Source of the DNA: Actinomycetota bacterium
GTDB lineage: Bacteria; Actinomycetota; Acidimicrobiia; Acidimicrobiales; RAAP-2
DNA length: 64,000 bases
Reading direction: 5' to 3'
Assembly: GCA_009726065.1 (NCBI GenBank)
Contig: WLNA01000001.1
Location: 62,001 to 126,000, forward strand
Shown here: positions 47,849-56,390 of the stretch, piece after piece
Layout of the letters: the number at the start of each line of letters is the position of its first letter
Numbering within the stretch: position 1 is the stretch's first letter
Notes under the pieces: generated by a model
What the model was told of the DNA's origin: nothing
What the model saw: only the letters and a program-made list of their open reading frames with translations
Databases searched by the model: none
Position numbers and translations under genes: made by a program

Positions 47849-49842
47849 GACTGCTCCAAGCGATGGCGAACAGCTGCAGCTACCGAACTGGGAGTCAAGT
47901 TGAAATATTCGAAAACAAAATCTGCGGGAGCACTGATACCAAAGGTGTCAATCCCAAGTGACTCATCGGCATATTTCGCCCAACCTAGAGTGGCGCCTGC
48001 CTCAATCGAAAGACTGGGAATATCGCGCCGGATAACGGCCTGTCGATAATCCTTGGGCTGTTCTTCGAAGCACTCCCAGCAGGGCAGGGCGACTATTCGA
48101 ACGTTGATACCTTCAATCTCTAATTCATCGGCCGCACCAACTGCCGTACCTACTTCGGAGCCAGTCGCCACAAGAGTGAAGGCGGCATTTGGATGGTCCC
48201 GAAGTATGTAGCCACCGCGCCGAGCGCCGGCGGTTGAGTTTTCAGCATCCGAACCTCGAAGCACGGGCAGGTCTTGACGGCTCAATATCAGCGCGGTCGG
48301 ACCATGAGTGTGCGTGGTCATGACATCACCAATCAGCTGTAGTGCCTCATTGGCGTCGGATGGTCGCACCACGTGAAGGCCGGGCATGGCCCTCAGCGCC
48401 ATTAGATGCTCCACCGGTTGATGGGTGGGACCGTCTTCTCCCACTCCGATCGAGTCATGTGTAAAGACGAAAGTCACCGAGGCTTCACTCAATGCGGCCA
48501 GACGGATCGCCGGCCGTACGTAGTCAGAGAAGACGAAGAAAGTTGAGCCGACCGGGCGTACGCCACCATGCAGTGCCATTCCCACCATGGCGGCACCCAT
48601 TGCAAACTCCCGGATTCCATAGTAAATCTGACGACCGCCAGGGTTCTCGGCAGACTGGGCCGGCTCGTTCGGCAAGAGGACGCCCGTGTTGTCAGTAAGG
48701 TCGGCCGAACCCGAGAGGAGTCCTGGCGCAAGTGGGGCCAGGACATCGATCGCCCGTTGCATCGCCTTGCGGGTAGCAACCTTCGTGCCTTCTTCGTAGC
48801 GAGCCATCAGCGGAGCTGTGGTTGGCACTCCACCGGAAGCCACTTGGGCCAACAGTCGTACTCCCAGTTCACCTGAGGCCGTAAGGCGACCTTCCCAGTG
48901 TGTTCGCTCCGACCTCTGCTCTACAAGCGACTCAACCATCGCAGAGGGAAGATCGTCTGCAACATTGAAGCTGATGTCGGGATCTAATCCGAGTGCCACC
49001 TTGGTGTCGCGTATGACCTCGGCGCTAAAGGGTGAACCGTGTGCCTCGCGCCGATCAATCATCGTTAGCGCTGGAAAGCCGATGTGCGACCGAAGGACGA
49101 GCAGAGTCGGACGCTGGGTCTCCGCTTTGGCTGCGCGCAGACCAACCTCCAGTGCATCACAGTCGTTAGCCACTTCGCCCAGCTCGATGACATTCCAGCC
49201 GTAGGCACGGAATCGAGCCGGGGTGTCATCCGCCAGAGCCAAATTGGTCTCACCATCAATGGTGATGCGGTTGTCGTCATAGATAACCGTCAAGCCTGCC
49301 AATTTGAGGGATCCGGCAAGGGACGCGGCCTCATGGGAAATTCCCTCTTCGATACATCCATCACCGGCAATAACCCAGGTGTGATGCTCAATCAGATTGG
49401 CGCCAAAGGATGCACGCAGAAATCGCTCCGCGAGGGCCATGCCAACGCCATTGGCGATTCCTTGACCGAGCGGTCCGGTCGTTACCTCAACCGTCGGAGC
49501 CACCCCAACCTCGGGGTGGCCTGGAGTTCGGCTGTGGGGTTGCCGGAATTCCAAAAGGTCTTCTCGGGTAATCCCGTACCCGAAAACACGTGCGATTCCG
49601 TACTGCAGAATTGAAGCGTGGCCGCAACTCAAAATAAAACGATCACGATCCAACCAACCAGGGTGAGTTGGATCGTGACGGAACACTCGCGAGAACAAAG
49701 TGACCGCAAGTGGGGCAAGCGCCATAGCCGTTCCGGGGTGACCCGACTTCGCCTTCGCCGGGGCGTCCATGGCCAGTGCGACTATTTCACGGATCGCCCG
49801 GTCCTCTAGCTGTGATGCATGCTCGTATTTAACGGTCTTCAC
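47845..49842 (-). CDS. tkt: Transketolase
   Basis: 665-residue thiamine diphosphate enzyme. His35 in SGHPGTAMALAP, the TPP motif beginning GDGCIEEGISHEAAS, and the THDSIGVGEDGPTHQPVEHL block are present. GTG start with no ribosome site; TACTCT ends 7 bases upstream. Heads the minus-strand run tkt-tal-pgi-fbiC-LOG and is divergent from a thioesterase over 61 bases. Confidence 0.97.
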   Translation of the reverse strand: MKTVKYEHASQLEDRAIREIVALAMDAPAKAKSGHPGTAMALAPLAVTLFSRVFRHDPTHPGWLDRDRFILSCGHASILQYGIARVFGYGITREDLLEFRQPHSRTPGHPEVGVAPTVEVTTGPLGQGIANGVGMALAERFLRASFGANLIEHHTWVIAGDGCIEEGISHEAASLAGSLKLAGLTVIYDDNRITIDGETNLALADDTPARFRAYGWNVIELGEVANDCDALEVGLRAAKAETQRPTLLVLRSHIGFPALTMIDRREAHGSPFSAEVIRDTKVALGLDPDISFNVADDLPSAMVESLVEQRSERTHWEGRLTASGELGVRLLAQVASGGVPTTAPLMARYEEGTKVATRKAMQRAIDVLAPLAPGLLSGSADLTDNTGVLLPNEPAQSAENPGGRQIYYGIREFAMGAAMVGMALHGGVRPVGSTFFVFSDYVRPAIRLAALSEASVTFVFTHDSIGVGEDGPTHQPVEHLMALRAMPGLHVVRPSDANEALQLIGDVMTTHTHGPTALILSRQDLPVLRGSDAENSTAGARRGGYILRDHPNAAFTLVATGSEVGTAVGAADELEIEGINVRIVALPCWECFEEQPKDYRQAVIRRDIPSLSIEAGATLGWAKYADESLGIDTFGISAPADFVFEYFNLTPSSVAAAVRHRLEQS

Positions 49843-49849
49843 CGTCAGC

Positions 49850-49855
49850 AGAGTA
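49850..49855 (-). promoter_or_regulatory. Candidate leaderless -10 box of tkt
   Basis: On the minus strand TACTCT ends 7 bases before the tkt GTG. A TTGATG sits upstream at only a 15-base spacing. Confidence 0.45.
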
Positions 49856-49891
49856 GTTAAAAATTAACGACATCAAGGTGAATGGGGTCGG

Positions 49892-49897
49892 TAGCCT
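49892..49897 (+). promoter_or_regulatory. Candidate leaderless -10 box of the thioesterase gene
   Basis: TAGCCT ends 6 bases (GAACCT) before the ATG at 49904. No ribosome site. Confidence 0.55.
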
Positions 49898-49903
49898 GAA
49901 CCT

Positions 49904-50299
49904 ATGGCCCTCCAAGTACCACCAAACTGCGATCTCACCCTCGGCCTGAGGTGCGTCGACAAGTCTGTGCCGGGGGCCACTGTCTGGGAGATGCGCGCCG
50001 ACGAGCGTTTCGCAAACCCGGCGGGGATTATCCAGGGGGGATTCCTGGCCGCCATGCTTGACAGCTCCATGGGGGCAAGTGCCGTCACGGCCTTGCGTGG
50101 TCGCAAGGCCAATGTGGCCAATGCGGAGATGAAGGTTTCGTATCTCAGGCCGGCCAAAGTGGGTGGAATACTGCGTTGTGAGACTCAAACGACCCATGCC
50201 GGCAGCACCGTACTATTCCTGGAGGGGCGTGTTCTCGATGAACAGGGCCAAATAGTGGCGCAAGCGACGTCTTCTTACATAGCCCGAGACCGGACGTAG
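49904..50299 (+). CDS. PaaI-like hotdog-fold thioesterase
   Basis: 131-residue hotdog protein. The catalytic region reads FANPAGIIQGGFLAAMLDSSMG, the Asn-Gly-loop-Asp arrangement of PaaI/YbgC-type acyl-CoA thioesterases, followed by EMKVSYLRPAKVG. It probably hydrolyses an acyl-CoA; the chain type is unknown. Its stop TAG also forms the first three bases of the -10 for the next gene. Confidence 0.88.
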   Translation: MALQVPPNCDLTLGLRCVDKSVPGATVWEMRADERFANPAGIIQGGFLAAMLDSSMGASAVTALRGRKANVANAEMKVSYLRPAKVGGILRCETQTTHAGSTVLFLEGRVLDEQGQIVAQATSSYIARDRT

Positions 50300-50302
50300 G
50301 CT
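50297..50302 (+). promoter_or_regulatory. Candidate leaderless -10 box embedded in a stop codon
   Basis: TAGGCT ends 6 bases (CTCGTT) before the GTG at 50309, and its TAG is the thioesterase stop. The same hexamer serves ispH. Confidence 0.5.
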
Positions 50303-50308
50303 CTCGTT

Positions 50309-50662
50309 GTGAAGTTTGGCGACATAAAGAATGTATTCCGAGGCCAGACATTGGCCGAAGAGGCAGAAATGATTCGGGATGTGGCCCAGCGCTACGTCCG
50401 AGAAGAGACGCTCGATCCAGTGAAGGCCCTGGGCCGCTACACGGCCTTCGGCTGCCTCGGCTCCTTTCTTGTAGGGACGGGCGGACTACTGATTCTCGTG
50501 GGCCTCCTTCGTCTCCTACAGAATCAGTTCCATGGAACCACTAGTTGGATTCCCTATTTGCTAGTCACCATTGGTGGAGCCGCTGCACTTGCGCTGACTG
50601 CACTTAAAATTCAAAGCGGTCCGAGTCGACGAAGGCTTGCCGCCCGTAAGGACAAAAAGTAG
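50309..50662 (+). CDS. Two-helix membrane protein of unknown function
   Basis: 117 residues. A soluble N-terminal part (1-45) contains LAEEAEMIRDVAQRYVREE. Two hydrophobic helices follow (about 47-70 and 82-102), then a short basic tail (SRRRLAARKDKK). GTG start, apparently leaderless. The stop overlaps the next start by one base. I recall similar small membrane genes upstream of trmI in other actinobacteria, but no function is assigned. Confidence 0.75.
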   Translation: MKFGDIKNVFRGQTLAEEAEMIRDVAQRYVREETLDPVKALGRYTAFGCLGSFLVGTGGLLILVGLLRLLQNQFHGTTSWIPYLLVTIGGAAALALTALKIQSGPSRRRLAARKDKK

Positions 50663-50847
50663 TGAGAGCCCAGTCACCAACCAGAGTTGAGTTAGAGGAA
50701 AGAGTCCGTTCCTTTATAAGTTTCGCCAATGATGGCGAAGGCGAGAATTCGGCCGCAACCCAGTCTGCTGGCCTCGCCCTGGGCGTCTTAGGTGCACTCG
50801 GTGCGTTCATGTGGGGAAGGCGTCGAGGACGTCGGCGTCGCAAATGA
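50662..50847 (+). CDS. Small single-pass membrane protein with Arg-rich tail
   Basis: 61 residues. N-terminal acidic helix (ELEERVRSFISF), hydrophobic segment about 36-51 (AGLALGVLGALGAFMWG) and a basic tail GRRRGRRRRK. GTG start overlapping the preceding stop; ATGA overlap with the next gene. The tight coupling on both sides supports coding. Function unknown. Confidence 0.7.
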   Translation: MRAQSPTRVELEERVRSFISFANDGEGENSAATQSAGLALGVLGALGAFMWGRRRGRRRRK

Positions 50848-51020
50848 TTCAAAAGGTTCTCGGAGGAGCAATCGCATTAGCGGTACGCCAAGCTCGCAGA
50901 CAGATTAAACGTGAGATGGCGTGGCTCTGGTGGGCCATAGCCGGCGTGGCGTGGTTCATCCGACACGGCGAACGACGTCGCGTCAGAGCCGATACCAAGG
51001 CGCAGCGGAAGGCTAAATAG
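50844..51020 (+). CDS. Small basic membrane-associated protein
   Basis: 58 residues from ATG 50844, which overlaps the preceding stop as ATGA; an upstream in-frame Met at 50811 lies inside that gene. A basic N-terminal helix (VRQARRQIKRE) precedes one hydrophobic Trp-rich segment (MAWLWWAIAGVAWFI, about 26-40) and a basic tail. Overlaps trmI by one base. Function unknown. Confidence 0.68.
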   Translation: MIQKVLGGAIALAVRQARRQIKREMAWLWWAIAGVAWFIRHGERRRVRADTKAQRKAK

Positions 51021-51823
51021 TGAGCGCATCAATAATTCACGATGGAGAACGGGTTATGTTGATCGATCAGAAAGATCGGCGCTACCTGATTACCCTGCGG
51101 CCGGGAGCCTCTTTTCACACCCACGCTGGAATAGTGCAGCACGACGCGATCATTGGCCTCGAAGAGGGTGACTCAGTAGATGGAAGCACCGGTCGACCGT
51201 TCTTGGTTCTTCGACCGATGCTCAGCGACGTCGTATTGAAAATGCCTCGAGGGGCGCAGGTGATTTATCCGAAGGATCTCGGCGCCATCTTGATGGCTGC
51301 AGACATTGGTCCAGGAATGAAGGTGCTCGAAGCGGGCATTGGGTCGGGCGCACTATCGATGACGATTCTTCGGGCGGGTGCCCTCATTACCGGCTACGAA
51401 ATTCGAGAAGATTTTGCACAGCGGGCCAAGGAAAATGTCACCGCAATGTTGGGGGAAGACGTTCCGTATGACATCCACATTCGTGACGTTACCCAGGGTA
51501 TCGACGGAGATGACTTTGATCGCGTCGTGCTCGATATGCCGGAGCCTTGGGCCGTAGTGGAGCACGCTGAAAAGGCTCTAAGGCCTGGGGGAATATTTCT
51601 CGCCTACTTGCCCACAATCAACCAGACGCAGCAACTTCGTCAAACACTCGATCGCCACGCATTTGGTTTAGCTGAGACTGTGGAGATTCTTCGTCGCACG
51701 TGGCACATAGATGGTCGAAGCGTTCGACCTGACCACCGGATGGTTGCCCACACGGGCTTCTTAACGAGCGCGCGCAGACTTGTCCGACGGATGCATATTG
51801 AGTCGCGGGGCGAAGATATCTAG
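51020..51823 (+). CDS. trmI: tRNA (adenine-58-N1)-methyltransferase TrmI
   Basis: 267-residue SAM-dependent methyltransferase modifying A58 in the T loop of tRNA. Motif I LEAGIGSGALS (103-113), EIREDFAQRAKENV, catalytic-region VLDMPEPW (about 171) and RPGGIFLAYLPTINQ. The neighbourhood directly before the proteasome locus matches the mycobacterial order, where this gene also lies close to mpa. GTG start coupled to the small gene before it; stop overlaps the ferredoxin stop (CTAG). Confidence 0.95.
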   Translation: MSASIIHDGERVMLIDQKDRRYLITLRPGASFHTHAGIVQHDAIIGLEEGDSVDGSTGRPFLVLRPMLSDVVLKMPRGAQVIYPKDLGAILMAADIGPGMKVLEAGIGSGALSMTILRAGALITGYEIREDFAQRAKENVTAMLGEDVPYDIHIRDVTQGIDGDDFDRVVLDMPEPWAVVEHAEKALRPGGIFLAYLPTINQTQQLRQTLDRHAFGLAETVEILRRTWHIDGRSVRPDHRMVAHTGFLTSARRLVRRMHIESRGEDI

Positions 51824-52056
51824 TCGCGTTCGATGAAGATGCACTCGCCGGGACACTCTTCTGAGGCCTCGACTACTGCATCCTCGAGCTCTTCAGGCAC
51901 GGCGGCAAGGCCGGTGGCACCACCGGGGCTGCTCTTTACGTCGGTGCCTTCTTTAACGTAGGCCAGACCATCGTCGAGCAGGGTGAATACCGCTGGGGCA
52001 ATTTCCTCGCATAGGCCATCGCCTGTACAGAGATCTTGGTCGATCCAAACCTTCAT
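51820..52056 (-). CDS. 3Fe-4S-type ferredoxin
   Basis: 78-residue ferredoxin. The cluster motif is Cys10-x2-Asp13-x2-Cys16 and, near the end, Cys68-Pro (CPGEC, with Cys72 also present). Asp in the second position is typical of the 3Fe-4S ferredoxins that serve actinobacterial P450 and related oxygenases. No P450 is nearby. GGAGGA precedes the ATG. Placed between trmI and mpa and convergent with trmI. Confidence 0.9.
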   Translation of the reverse strand: MKVWIDQDLCTGDGLCEEIAPAVFTLLDDGLAYVKEGTDVKSSPGGATGLAAVPEELEDAVVEASEECPGECIFIERD

Positions 52057-52086
52057 TTGTCCTCCGAAGCGTGAACGTTGGTTTTC

Positions 52087-52092
52087 ATTCTA
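52087..52092 (-). promoter_or_regulatory. Candidate -10 box of the ferredoxin gene
   Basis: TAGAAT on the minus strand with a weak TTCCTG -35 at 17 bases (52110-52115). It gives a leader of about 24 bases holding the GGAGGA site. Confidence 0.4.
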
Positions 52093-52150
52093 ATCGGCCC
52101 CTGTGGCACCAGGAACGTTTCACGCTTGAACCAAACCACTGAGCCGTGGA

Positions 52151-52156
52151 TACGCT
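52151..52156 (+). promoter_or_regulatory. Candidate leaderless -10 box of mpa
   Basis: TACGCT ends 6 bases before the mpa ATG. TTGAAC at 52126-52131 could be a -35 with a long 19-base spacer. Confidence 0.55.
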
Positions 52157-52162
52157 AAATGT

Positions 52163-53899
52163 ATGGAAGAGTCAGCAGTCTCTCAAGAACCACTTCGCGA
52201 TGCCCTGAGGGACGCCCTCGAAGAGATCGATTCCTTGAAACGTCGCCTCCAGGACCAACCACTTCGAGTTGAGACGCTCGAAGAGCAACTCCTCGAAGCG
52301 AGAGGCCAGTTGACTCAATCTCGCTCCAGTAACGAGAAGCTAGCGGCGGCCATGCAGCAGACGCGAGACCAGTTGGCTACCTTGCGAGAAGAAGTCGAAC
52401 GACTCACCCAGCCACCAGCCGTCTACGGGACTTTCTCTAACTTCAACGCCGATGGAACTGTTGACATCATCGCTACAGGGCGCAAAATGCGCGTGTCGAT
52501 TATTCCGGCCCTTGATCCAGGCCAACTCCACCGAGGAGACGAAGTGGTGCTGAATGAGTCATTCACGGTTATTGGCATTCGCAACTTCGACGGGCAGGGC
52601 GAAGTTGTCACCGTCAAGGAGGTCATCGACGAACGCCGAATTCTCATCTACTCACGAGGGAGCGAGGAGCGAGTCGTCGAATTGGCGGACGCTCTCGCTG
52701 ACGAGAAGTTACGCTCGGGCGACACTCTGCTCTTCGATGTTCGGAGCGGGTTTGTTGTAGAGAAGCTGGCCCGACAAGAAGTTGAGGATCTGCTTCTCGA
52801 AGAGGTACCCGACATCAGCTACGCCGATGTGGGCGGACTTGACGCTCAGATCGAAAGTATTACCGACGCCGTGGAATTGCCCTACGTTCATCGGGCCCTC
52901 TTCAAGGATTACGAGTTACCCGCACCCAAGGGCATATTGCTTTACGGGCCACCTGGTTGTGGCAAGACAATGATTGCCAAAGCCGTCGCAAACTCTCTGG
53001 CTGCCAAAGTTGCGGCCATCACGGGCAATACCAACGTGCGTTCCTACTTCCTCAACATCAAGGGTCCCGAACTGCTCAATAAATACGTAGGGGAGACCGA
53101 GCGACAGATCAGATTGGTTTTCCAACGAGCGCGCGAGAAGGCTGAAGAAGGCGTCCCAGTCATTATCTTCTTTGACGAAATGGACTCGCTCTTTCGAACC
53201 AGGGGAACTGGAATCAGTTCCGATATGGAGTCAACAATCGTTCCCCAACTGTTGGCCGAGATTGATGGTGTCGAGTCATTGCGTGACGTGATTGTTATCG
53301 GGGCTACCAACCGTGAAGACCTCATTGATCCAGCCATCTTGCGTCCGGGGCGACTTGATGTGAAAATCAAGATTGAGCGGCCCAATGCCGAGGCGGCGAC
53401 TCAAATTTTTGAAAGATACCTACACGACGCCTTACCTCTCGACGGCGGTGAAGTGGCAGGAATCGGAGGCGGTGATTCGCACAAGGCAGCCAATGCCATG
53501 ATTGAAAAGACAGTCGAAGAGATGTATCGCTCTGACGATGCGAACCGTTTTCTAGAAGTCACCTATCAAGGTGGCGATAAGGAGACCCTTTATTTTAAAG
53601 ACTTTGCTTCGGGCGCCATGATTGAAAATATCGTGCGACGAGCCAAGAAGCTCGCTGTGAAACGAGAGATTGGTGGCGGGACTCGAGGGATTAAGACAGA
53701 AGACCTGGTGAGTTCGATTCGCCAGGAATTCCGCGAGAACGAGGACCTTCCCAACACCACAAATCCCGATGACTGGGCCCGAATCTCGGGCAAGAAAGGC
53801 GAGCGAATCGTCTTCATCAGGACGCTCGTCAATCAAGAGGCTCCTGATCCCACAGGGGGACGTTCAATCGACCACGTGGGCACGGGTCAGTACCTCTAG
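52163..53899 (+). CDS. mpa: Proteasome-activating AAA ATPase (Mpa/ARC)
   Basis: 578-residue ring ATPase that binds Pup-tagged proteins and threads them into the 20S proteasome. N-terminal coiled coil (about 10-85, heptads with [11 protein letters not shown] and LREEVERL) captures Pup. An OB-fold region follows, then the AAA module with Walker A GPPGCGKT (262-269), Walker [27 protein letters not shown]. It ends in GQYL, the proteasome-docking tail. First gene of mpa-dop-pup-prcB-prcA. Confidence 0.97.
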   Translation: MEESAVSQEPLRDALRDALEEIDSLKRRLQDQPLRVETLEEQLLEARGQLTQSRSSNEKLAAAMQQTRDQLATLREEVERLTQPPAVYGTFSNFNADGTVDIIATGRKMRVSIIPALDPGQLHRGDEVVLNESFTVIGIRNFDGQGEVVTVKEVIDERRILIYSRGSEERVVELADALADEKLRSGDTLLFDVRSGFVVEKLARQEVEDLLLEEVPDISYADVGGLDAQIESITDAVELPYVHRALFKDYELPAPKGILLYGPPGCGKTMIAKAVANSLAAKVAAITGNTNVRSYFLNIKGPELLNKYVGETERQIRLVFQRAREKAEEGVPVIIFFDEMDSLFRTRGTGISSDMESTIVPQLLAEIDGVESLRDVIVIGATNREDLIDPAILRPGRLDVKIKIERPNAEAATQIFERYLHDALPLDGGEVAGIGGGDSHKAANAMIEKTVEEMYRSDDANRFLEVTYQGGDKETLYFKDFASGAMIENIVRRAKKLAVKREIGGGTRGIKTEDLVSSIRQEFRENEDLPNTTNPDDWARISGKKGERIVFIRTLVNQEAPDPTGGRSIDHVGTGQYL

Positions 53900-53901
53900 T
53901 T

Positions 53902-55392
53902 ATGGCCATCGCCAAAGTATTGGGAATCGAAACTGAATATGGGATTACGGGCGGACCCGATGGAGATCCAGTAACCGCTTCGAGCATTCTCGTTAATGCA
54001 TTTGCCCGCAACGGTGTGACGCGCATTAACTGGGATTTCGGCGACGAATCTCCGGCGAATGATGCCCGACACATGCCCCTATTGACATCGGTGGCGCCGA
54101 TGGTCGAGACACATCTGGCGAACACTGTTCTCACGAATGGAGCCAGGTTCTACGTTGACCACGCCCACCCGGAGTACTCATCCCCCGAATGTCGCACACC
54201 GCTTTCGGGCCTGCTCTACGACCGCGTTGGCGAAGACGTCCTCTTGCACGCAGTCCGAGTAGCCAATCAGACCTCAGAGGGTATGCCTCCCATTACGGTG
54301 TACAAGAACAACACCGACGGCAAGGGAAATTCCTACGGGACCCACGAGAACTATCTCGTAGACCGCGAAATACCCTTCGCCGAGATAGTTCGAGCGATGG
54401 CACCACATCTGATTTCTCGCCAAGTGATTCTGGGCGCCGGCAAGGTTGGCTTCGAAACGGAGTACTTCGAAGAGTTGGCGCCACGGTTTCAAATAGCTCA
54501 ACGATCAGAGTTTTTCGAAGAGTTGGTTGGCCTGGAAACGACACTAAAGCGACCCATTGTCAATACCCGAGACGAGCCCCATGGTGACCCCGAACGCTTC
54601 CGTCGTCTCCATGTAATCATCGGTGATGCCAACATGAGCGAGGTTGCTACCTTCGTCAAATTGGGAAGCACGGCGCTCTTGTTGGCCGTCCTCGAAGACC
54701 GCGGCTCAGGCGTCTTCCCACCAATGCCAAAAACGCCGGTACGGGCGGTGCGGGAATACGGGGCGGACTTAACCTTGACACACGGTCAAGAGGCCGTGGA
54801 TGGTCGCACGCGCTCAGCTTGGGACTATCAGGATGAACTTTGGAATCTGGCCGAAGGGTACGTCAATGGTGGAGACGGTTCAGCGGTCGCTTCCGAGGCC
54901 GAACTTACGCTTCTCTTAACTAATTGGCGCGAGATGCTCGATGGTGTACGCGACGCTCCCGAGAGCGTGGCCGATCGGGTTGATTGGGTCGCCAAGCTCC
55001 GACTGGTGAATGGCATGAGGGAACGTCACGGTCTCAGCGATGAAGATCCACGACTCGCCGCCATCGACATTCAATATCACGACATACGGCCCGAAAAGAG
55101 CTTGGCACGCAGGGTGGGCCTGCGGAAGCTCCTCGAAGCCAGTGCGATTGGTGAAGCCTTTCACAACCCACCACGAGATACGAGGGCTTACTTTCGTGGA
55201 CGTTGTATTGCCCAATATCCCAATGAAATAGCCGCCGCCAACTGGGACTCCATCATCTTTGACCTCGGAGTCGACCCGTTGCACCGTGTTCCTATGATGG
55301 ACCCATTGAAGGGTACGGCAGAACTCCTGGGAGAATTACTCGACAACGCGTCAAGCGCTGAGGAGCTCCTGCGAGCCCTTGGAACACTTTGA
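53902..55392 (+). CDS. dop: Depupylase / Pup deamidase Dop
   Basis: 496-residue carboxylate-amine-ligase-fold enzyme. GIETEYGI (8-15) carries the Mg-binding Glu. The extra residues after it relative to PafA (GGPDGDPVTAS) are in the place of the Dop-specific loop. HPEYSSPECRTP and RDEPHGDPERFRRLHVIIGDANMSE are shared with PafA. Because Pup here already ends in Glu, deamidation is unnecessary and Dop would act only to remove Pup. Starts 2 bases after mpa. Confidence 0.95.
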   Translation: MAIAKVLGIETEYGITGGPDGDPVTASSILVNAFARNGVTRINWDFGDESPANDARHMPLLTSVAPMVETHLANTVLTNGARFYVDHAHPEYSSPECRTPLSGLLYDRVGEDVLLHAVRVANQTSEGMPPITVYKNNTDGKGNSYGTHENYLVDREIPFAEIVRAMAPHLISRQVILGAGKVGFETEYFEELAPRFQIAQRSEFFEELVGLETTLKRPIVNTRDEPHGDPERFRRLHVIIGDANMSEVATFVKLGSTALLLAVLEDRGSGVFPPMPKTPVRAVREYGADLTLTHGQEAVDGRTRSAWDYQDELWNLAEGYVNGGDGSAVASEAELTLLLTNWREMLDGVRDAPESVADRVDWVAKLRLVNGMRERHGLSDEDPRLAAIDIQYHDIRPEKSLARRVGLRKLLEASAIGEAFHNPPRDTRAYFRGRCIAQYPNEIAAANWDSIIFDLGVDPLHRVPMMDPLKGTAELLGELLDNASSAEELLRALGTL

Positions 55393-55398
55393 GGATCT

Positions 55399-55596
55399 AT
55401 GACCGAGCAAGAGCATCTACAAAAACCATCACCCGAGAAAAACACTGAGACGACGAGCGTCGATCTTGTTGCCAATGCATCTAAGAACGAGCAGTTGAAG
55501 CATGACCTCGACAGCCTTCTCGATGAAATTGATGAAGTACTCGAAGACAATGCCGAAGAGTTTGTTCGCAATTACATCCAAAAGGGTGGTGAGTAG
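55399..55596 (+). CDS. pup: Prokaryotic ubiquitin-like protein Pup
   Basis: 65-residue disordered modifier. The C-terminal half (LVANASKNEQLKHDLDSLLDEIDEVLEDNAEEFVRNYIQKGGE, split here only by length) carries the Mpa-binding helix region and ends in GGE. Most Pups end in GGQ and need deamidation by Dop; this one is encoded ready for ligation by PafA. Lies 6 bases after dop and overlaps prcB by one base. Confidence 0.95.
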   Translation: MTEQEHLQKPSPEKNTETTSVDLVANASKNEQLKHDLDSLLDEIDEVLEDNAEEFVRNYIQKGGE

Positions 55597-56390
55597 TGGC
55601 CCTGCCTATTTTTGACGTCACGACAGACCCCGGACCCTCCTTTCAGAACCTTCTAAAAAAGCTGAATATTCCTCTCAGCGTGCCGGGAGCTACGGACGAT
55701 CCGATCCATGCCACGACAGTGGTGGCATTGCGATGCGATGAAGGTGTCGTGCTAGTCGCAGATCGGCAGGCCACGGCCCAGGCGATTGCGGCTCGAGATA
55801 TGCGCAAGATTGCCGAGGCTGACCGCTTTACGGCCATTGCCATTTCCGGAACCGCCGCTGCTGGCATGGAATTCATCCGTATCAGCCAACTCTCATTTGA
55901 GCATTACGAAAAAATGATGGACGAGACGTTGAGTCTCGAGGGTAAGTCCAACTATCTCTCTGCATTGATTCAAGAAGTAAATCTAGGCACTCCGTTCACA
56001 GTTCTGCCGCTTGTCGCCGGCTTTGACATCAACCACAACAGGGGCCGAGTGTTTGAATACGACGGTGCCGGTGGATGCTACGAAAAAGACGACTTTGGGG
56101 TTATTGGTTCCGGTACGCCTTTCGCCGAATCTGCGCTTCGATTGGGGTACCGCGAAGGCCTAACGCTGAACGAATGTATCGAGCTCGGCGCATTGGCGAT
56201 CTACGAAGCGGGCGACAACGACCCTTTCACGGGTGGACCGGACTTCGTTCGGGGGATATTTCCAATCGTGGTCACCGTAACGTCCGATGGATTCACCGAA
56301 CAGCCAGAGTCTGAAACAAAGGCAATCTTCGAGGCCATTAATCAGCGACGTACGGCCAGCAAGGGTCGAGCTGGTGGTGATCTTCGATGA
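55596..56390 (+). CDS. prcB: Proteasome beta subunit
   Basis: 264-residue precursor of the catalytic 20S subunit. The propeptide is 39 residues; the nucleophile would be Thr40 in HATTVVAL. The residue before it is Ala rather than the usual Gly. VLVADRQAT (active-site Asp region), FTAIAISGTAAAGMEF and VIGSGTPFAESAL follow. GTG start overlaps the pup stop; ATGA overlap with prcA. Confidence 0.95.
   Translation: MALPIFDVTTDPGPSFQNLLKKLNIPLSVPGATDDPIHATTVVALRCDEGVVLVADRQATAQAIAARDMRKIAEADRFTAIAISGTAAAGMEFIRISQLSFEHYEKMMDETLSLEGKSNYLSALIQEVNLGTPFTVLPLVAGFDINHNRGRVFEYDGAGGCYEKDDFGVIGSGTPFAESALRLGYREGLTLNECIELGALAIYEAGDNDPFTGGPDFVRGIFPIVVTVTSDGFTEQPESETKAIFEAINQRRTASKGRAGGDLR

Noticed and set aside
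49084-49614. 176-residue plus-strand frame inside tkt
   Set aside because: Antisense to transketolase coding sequence; composition is a frame shadow.
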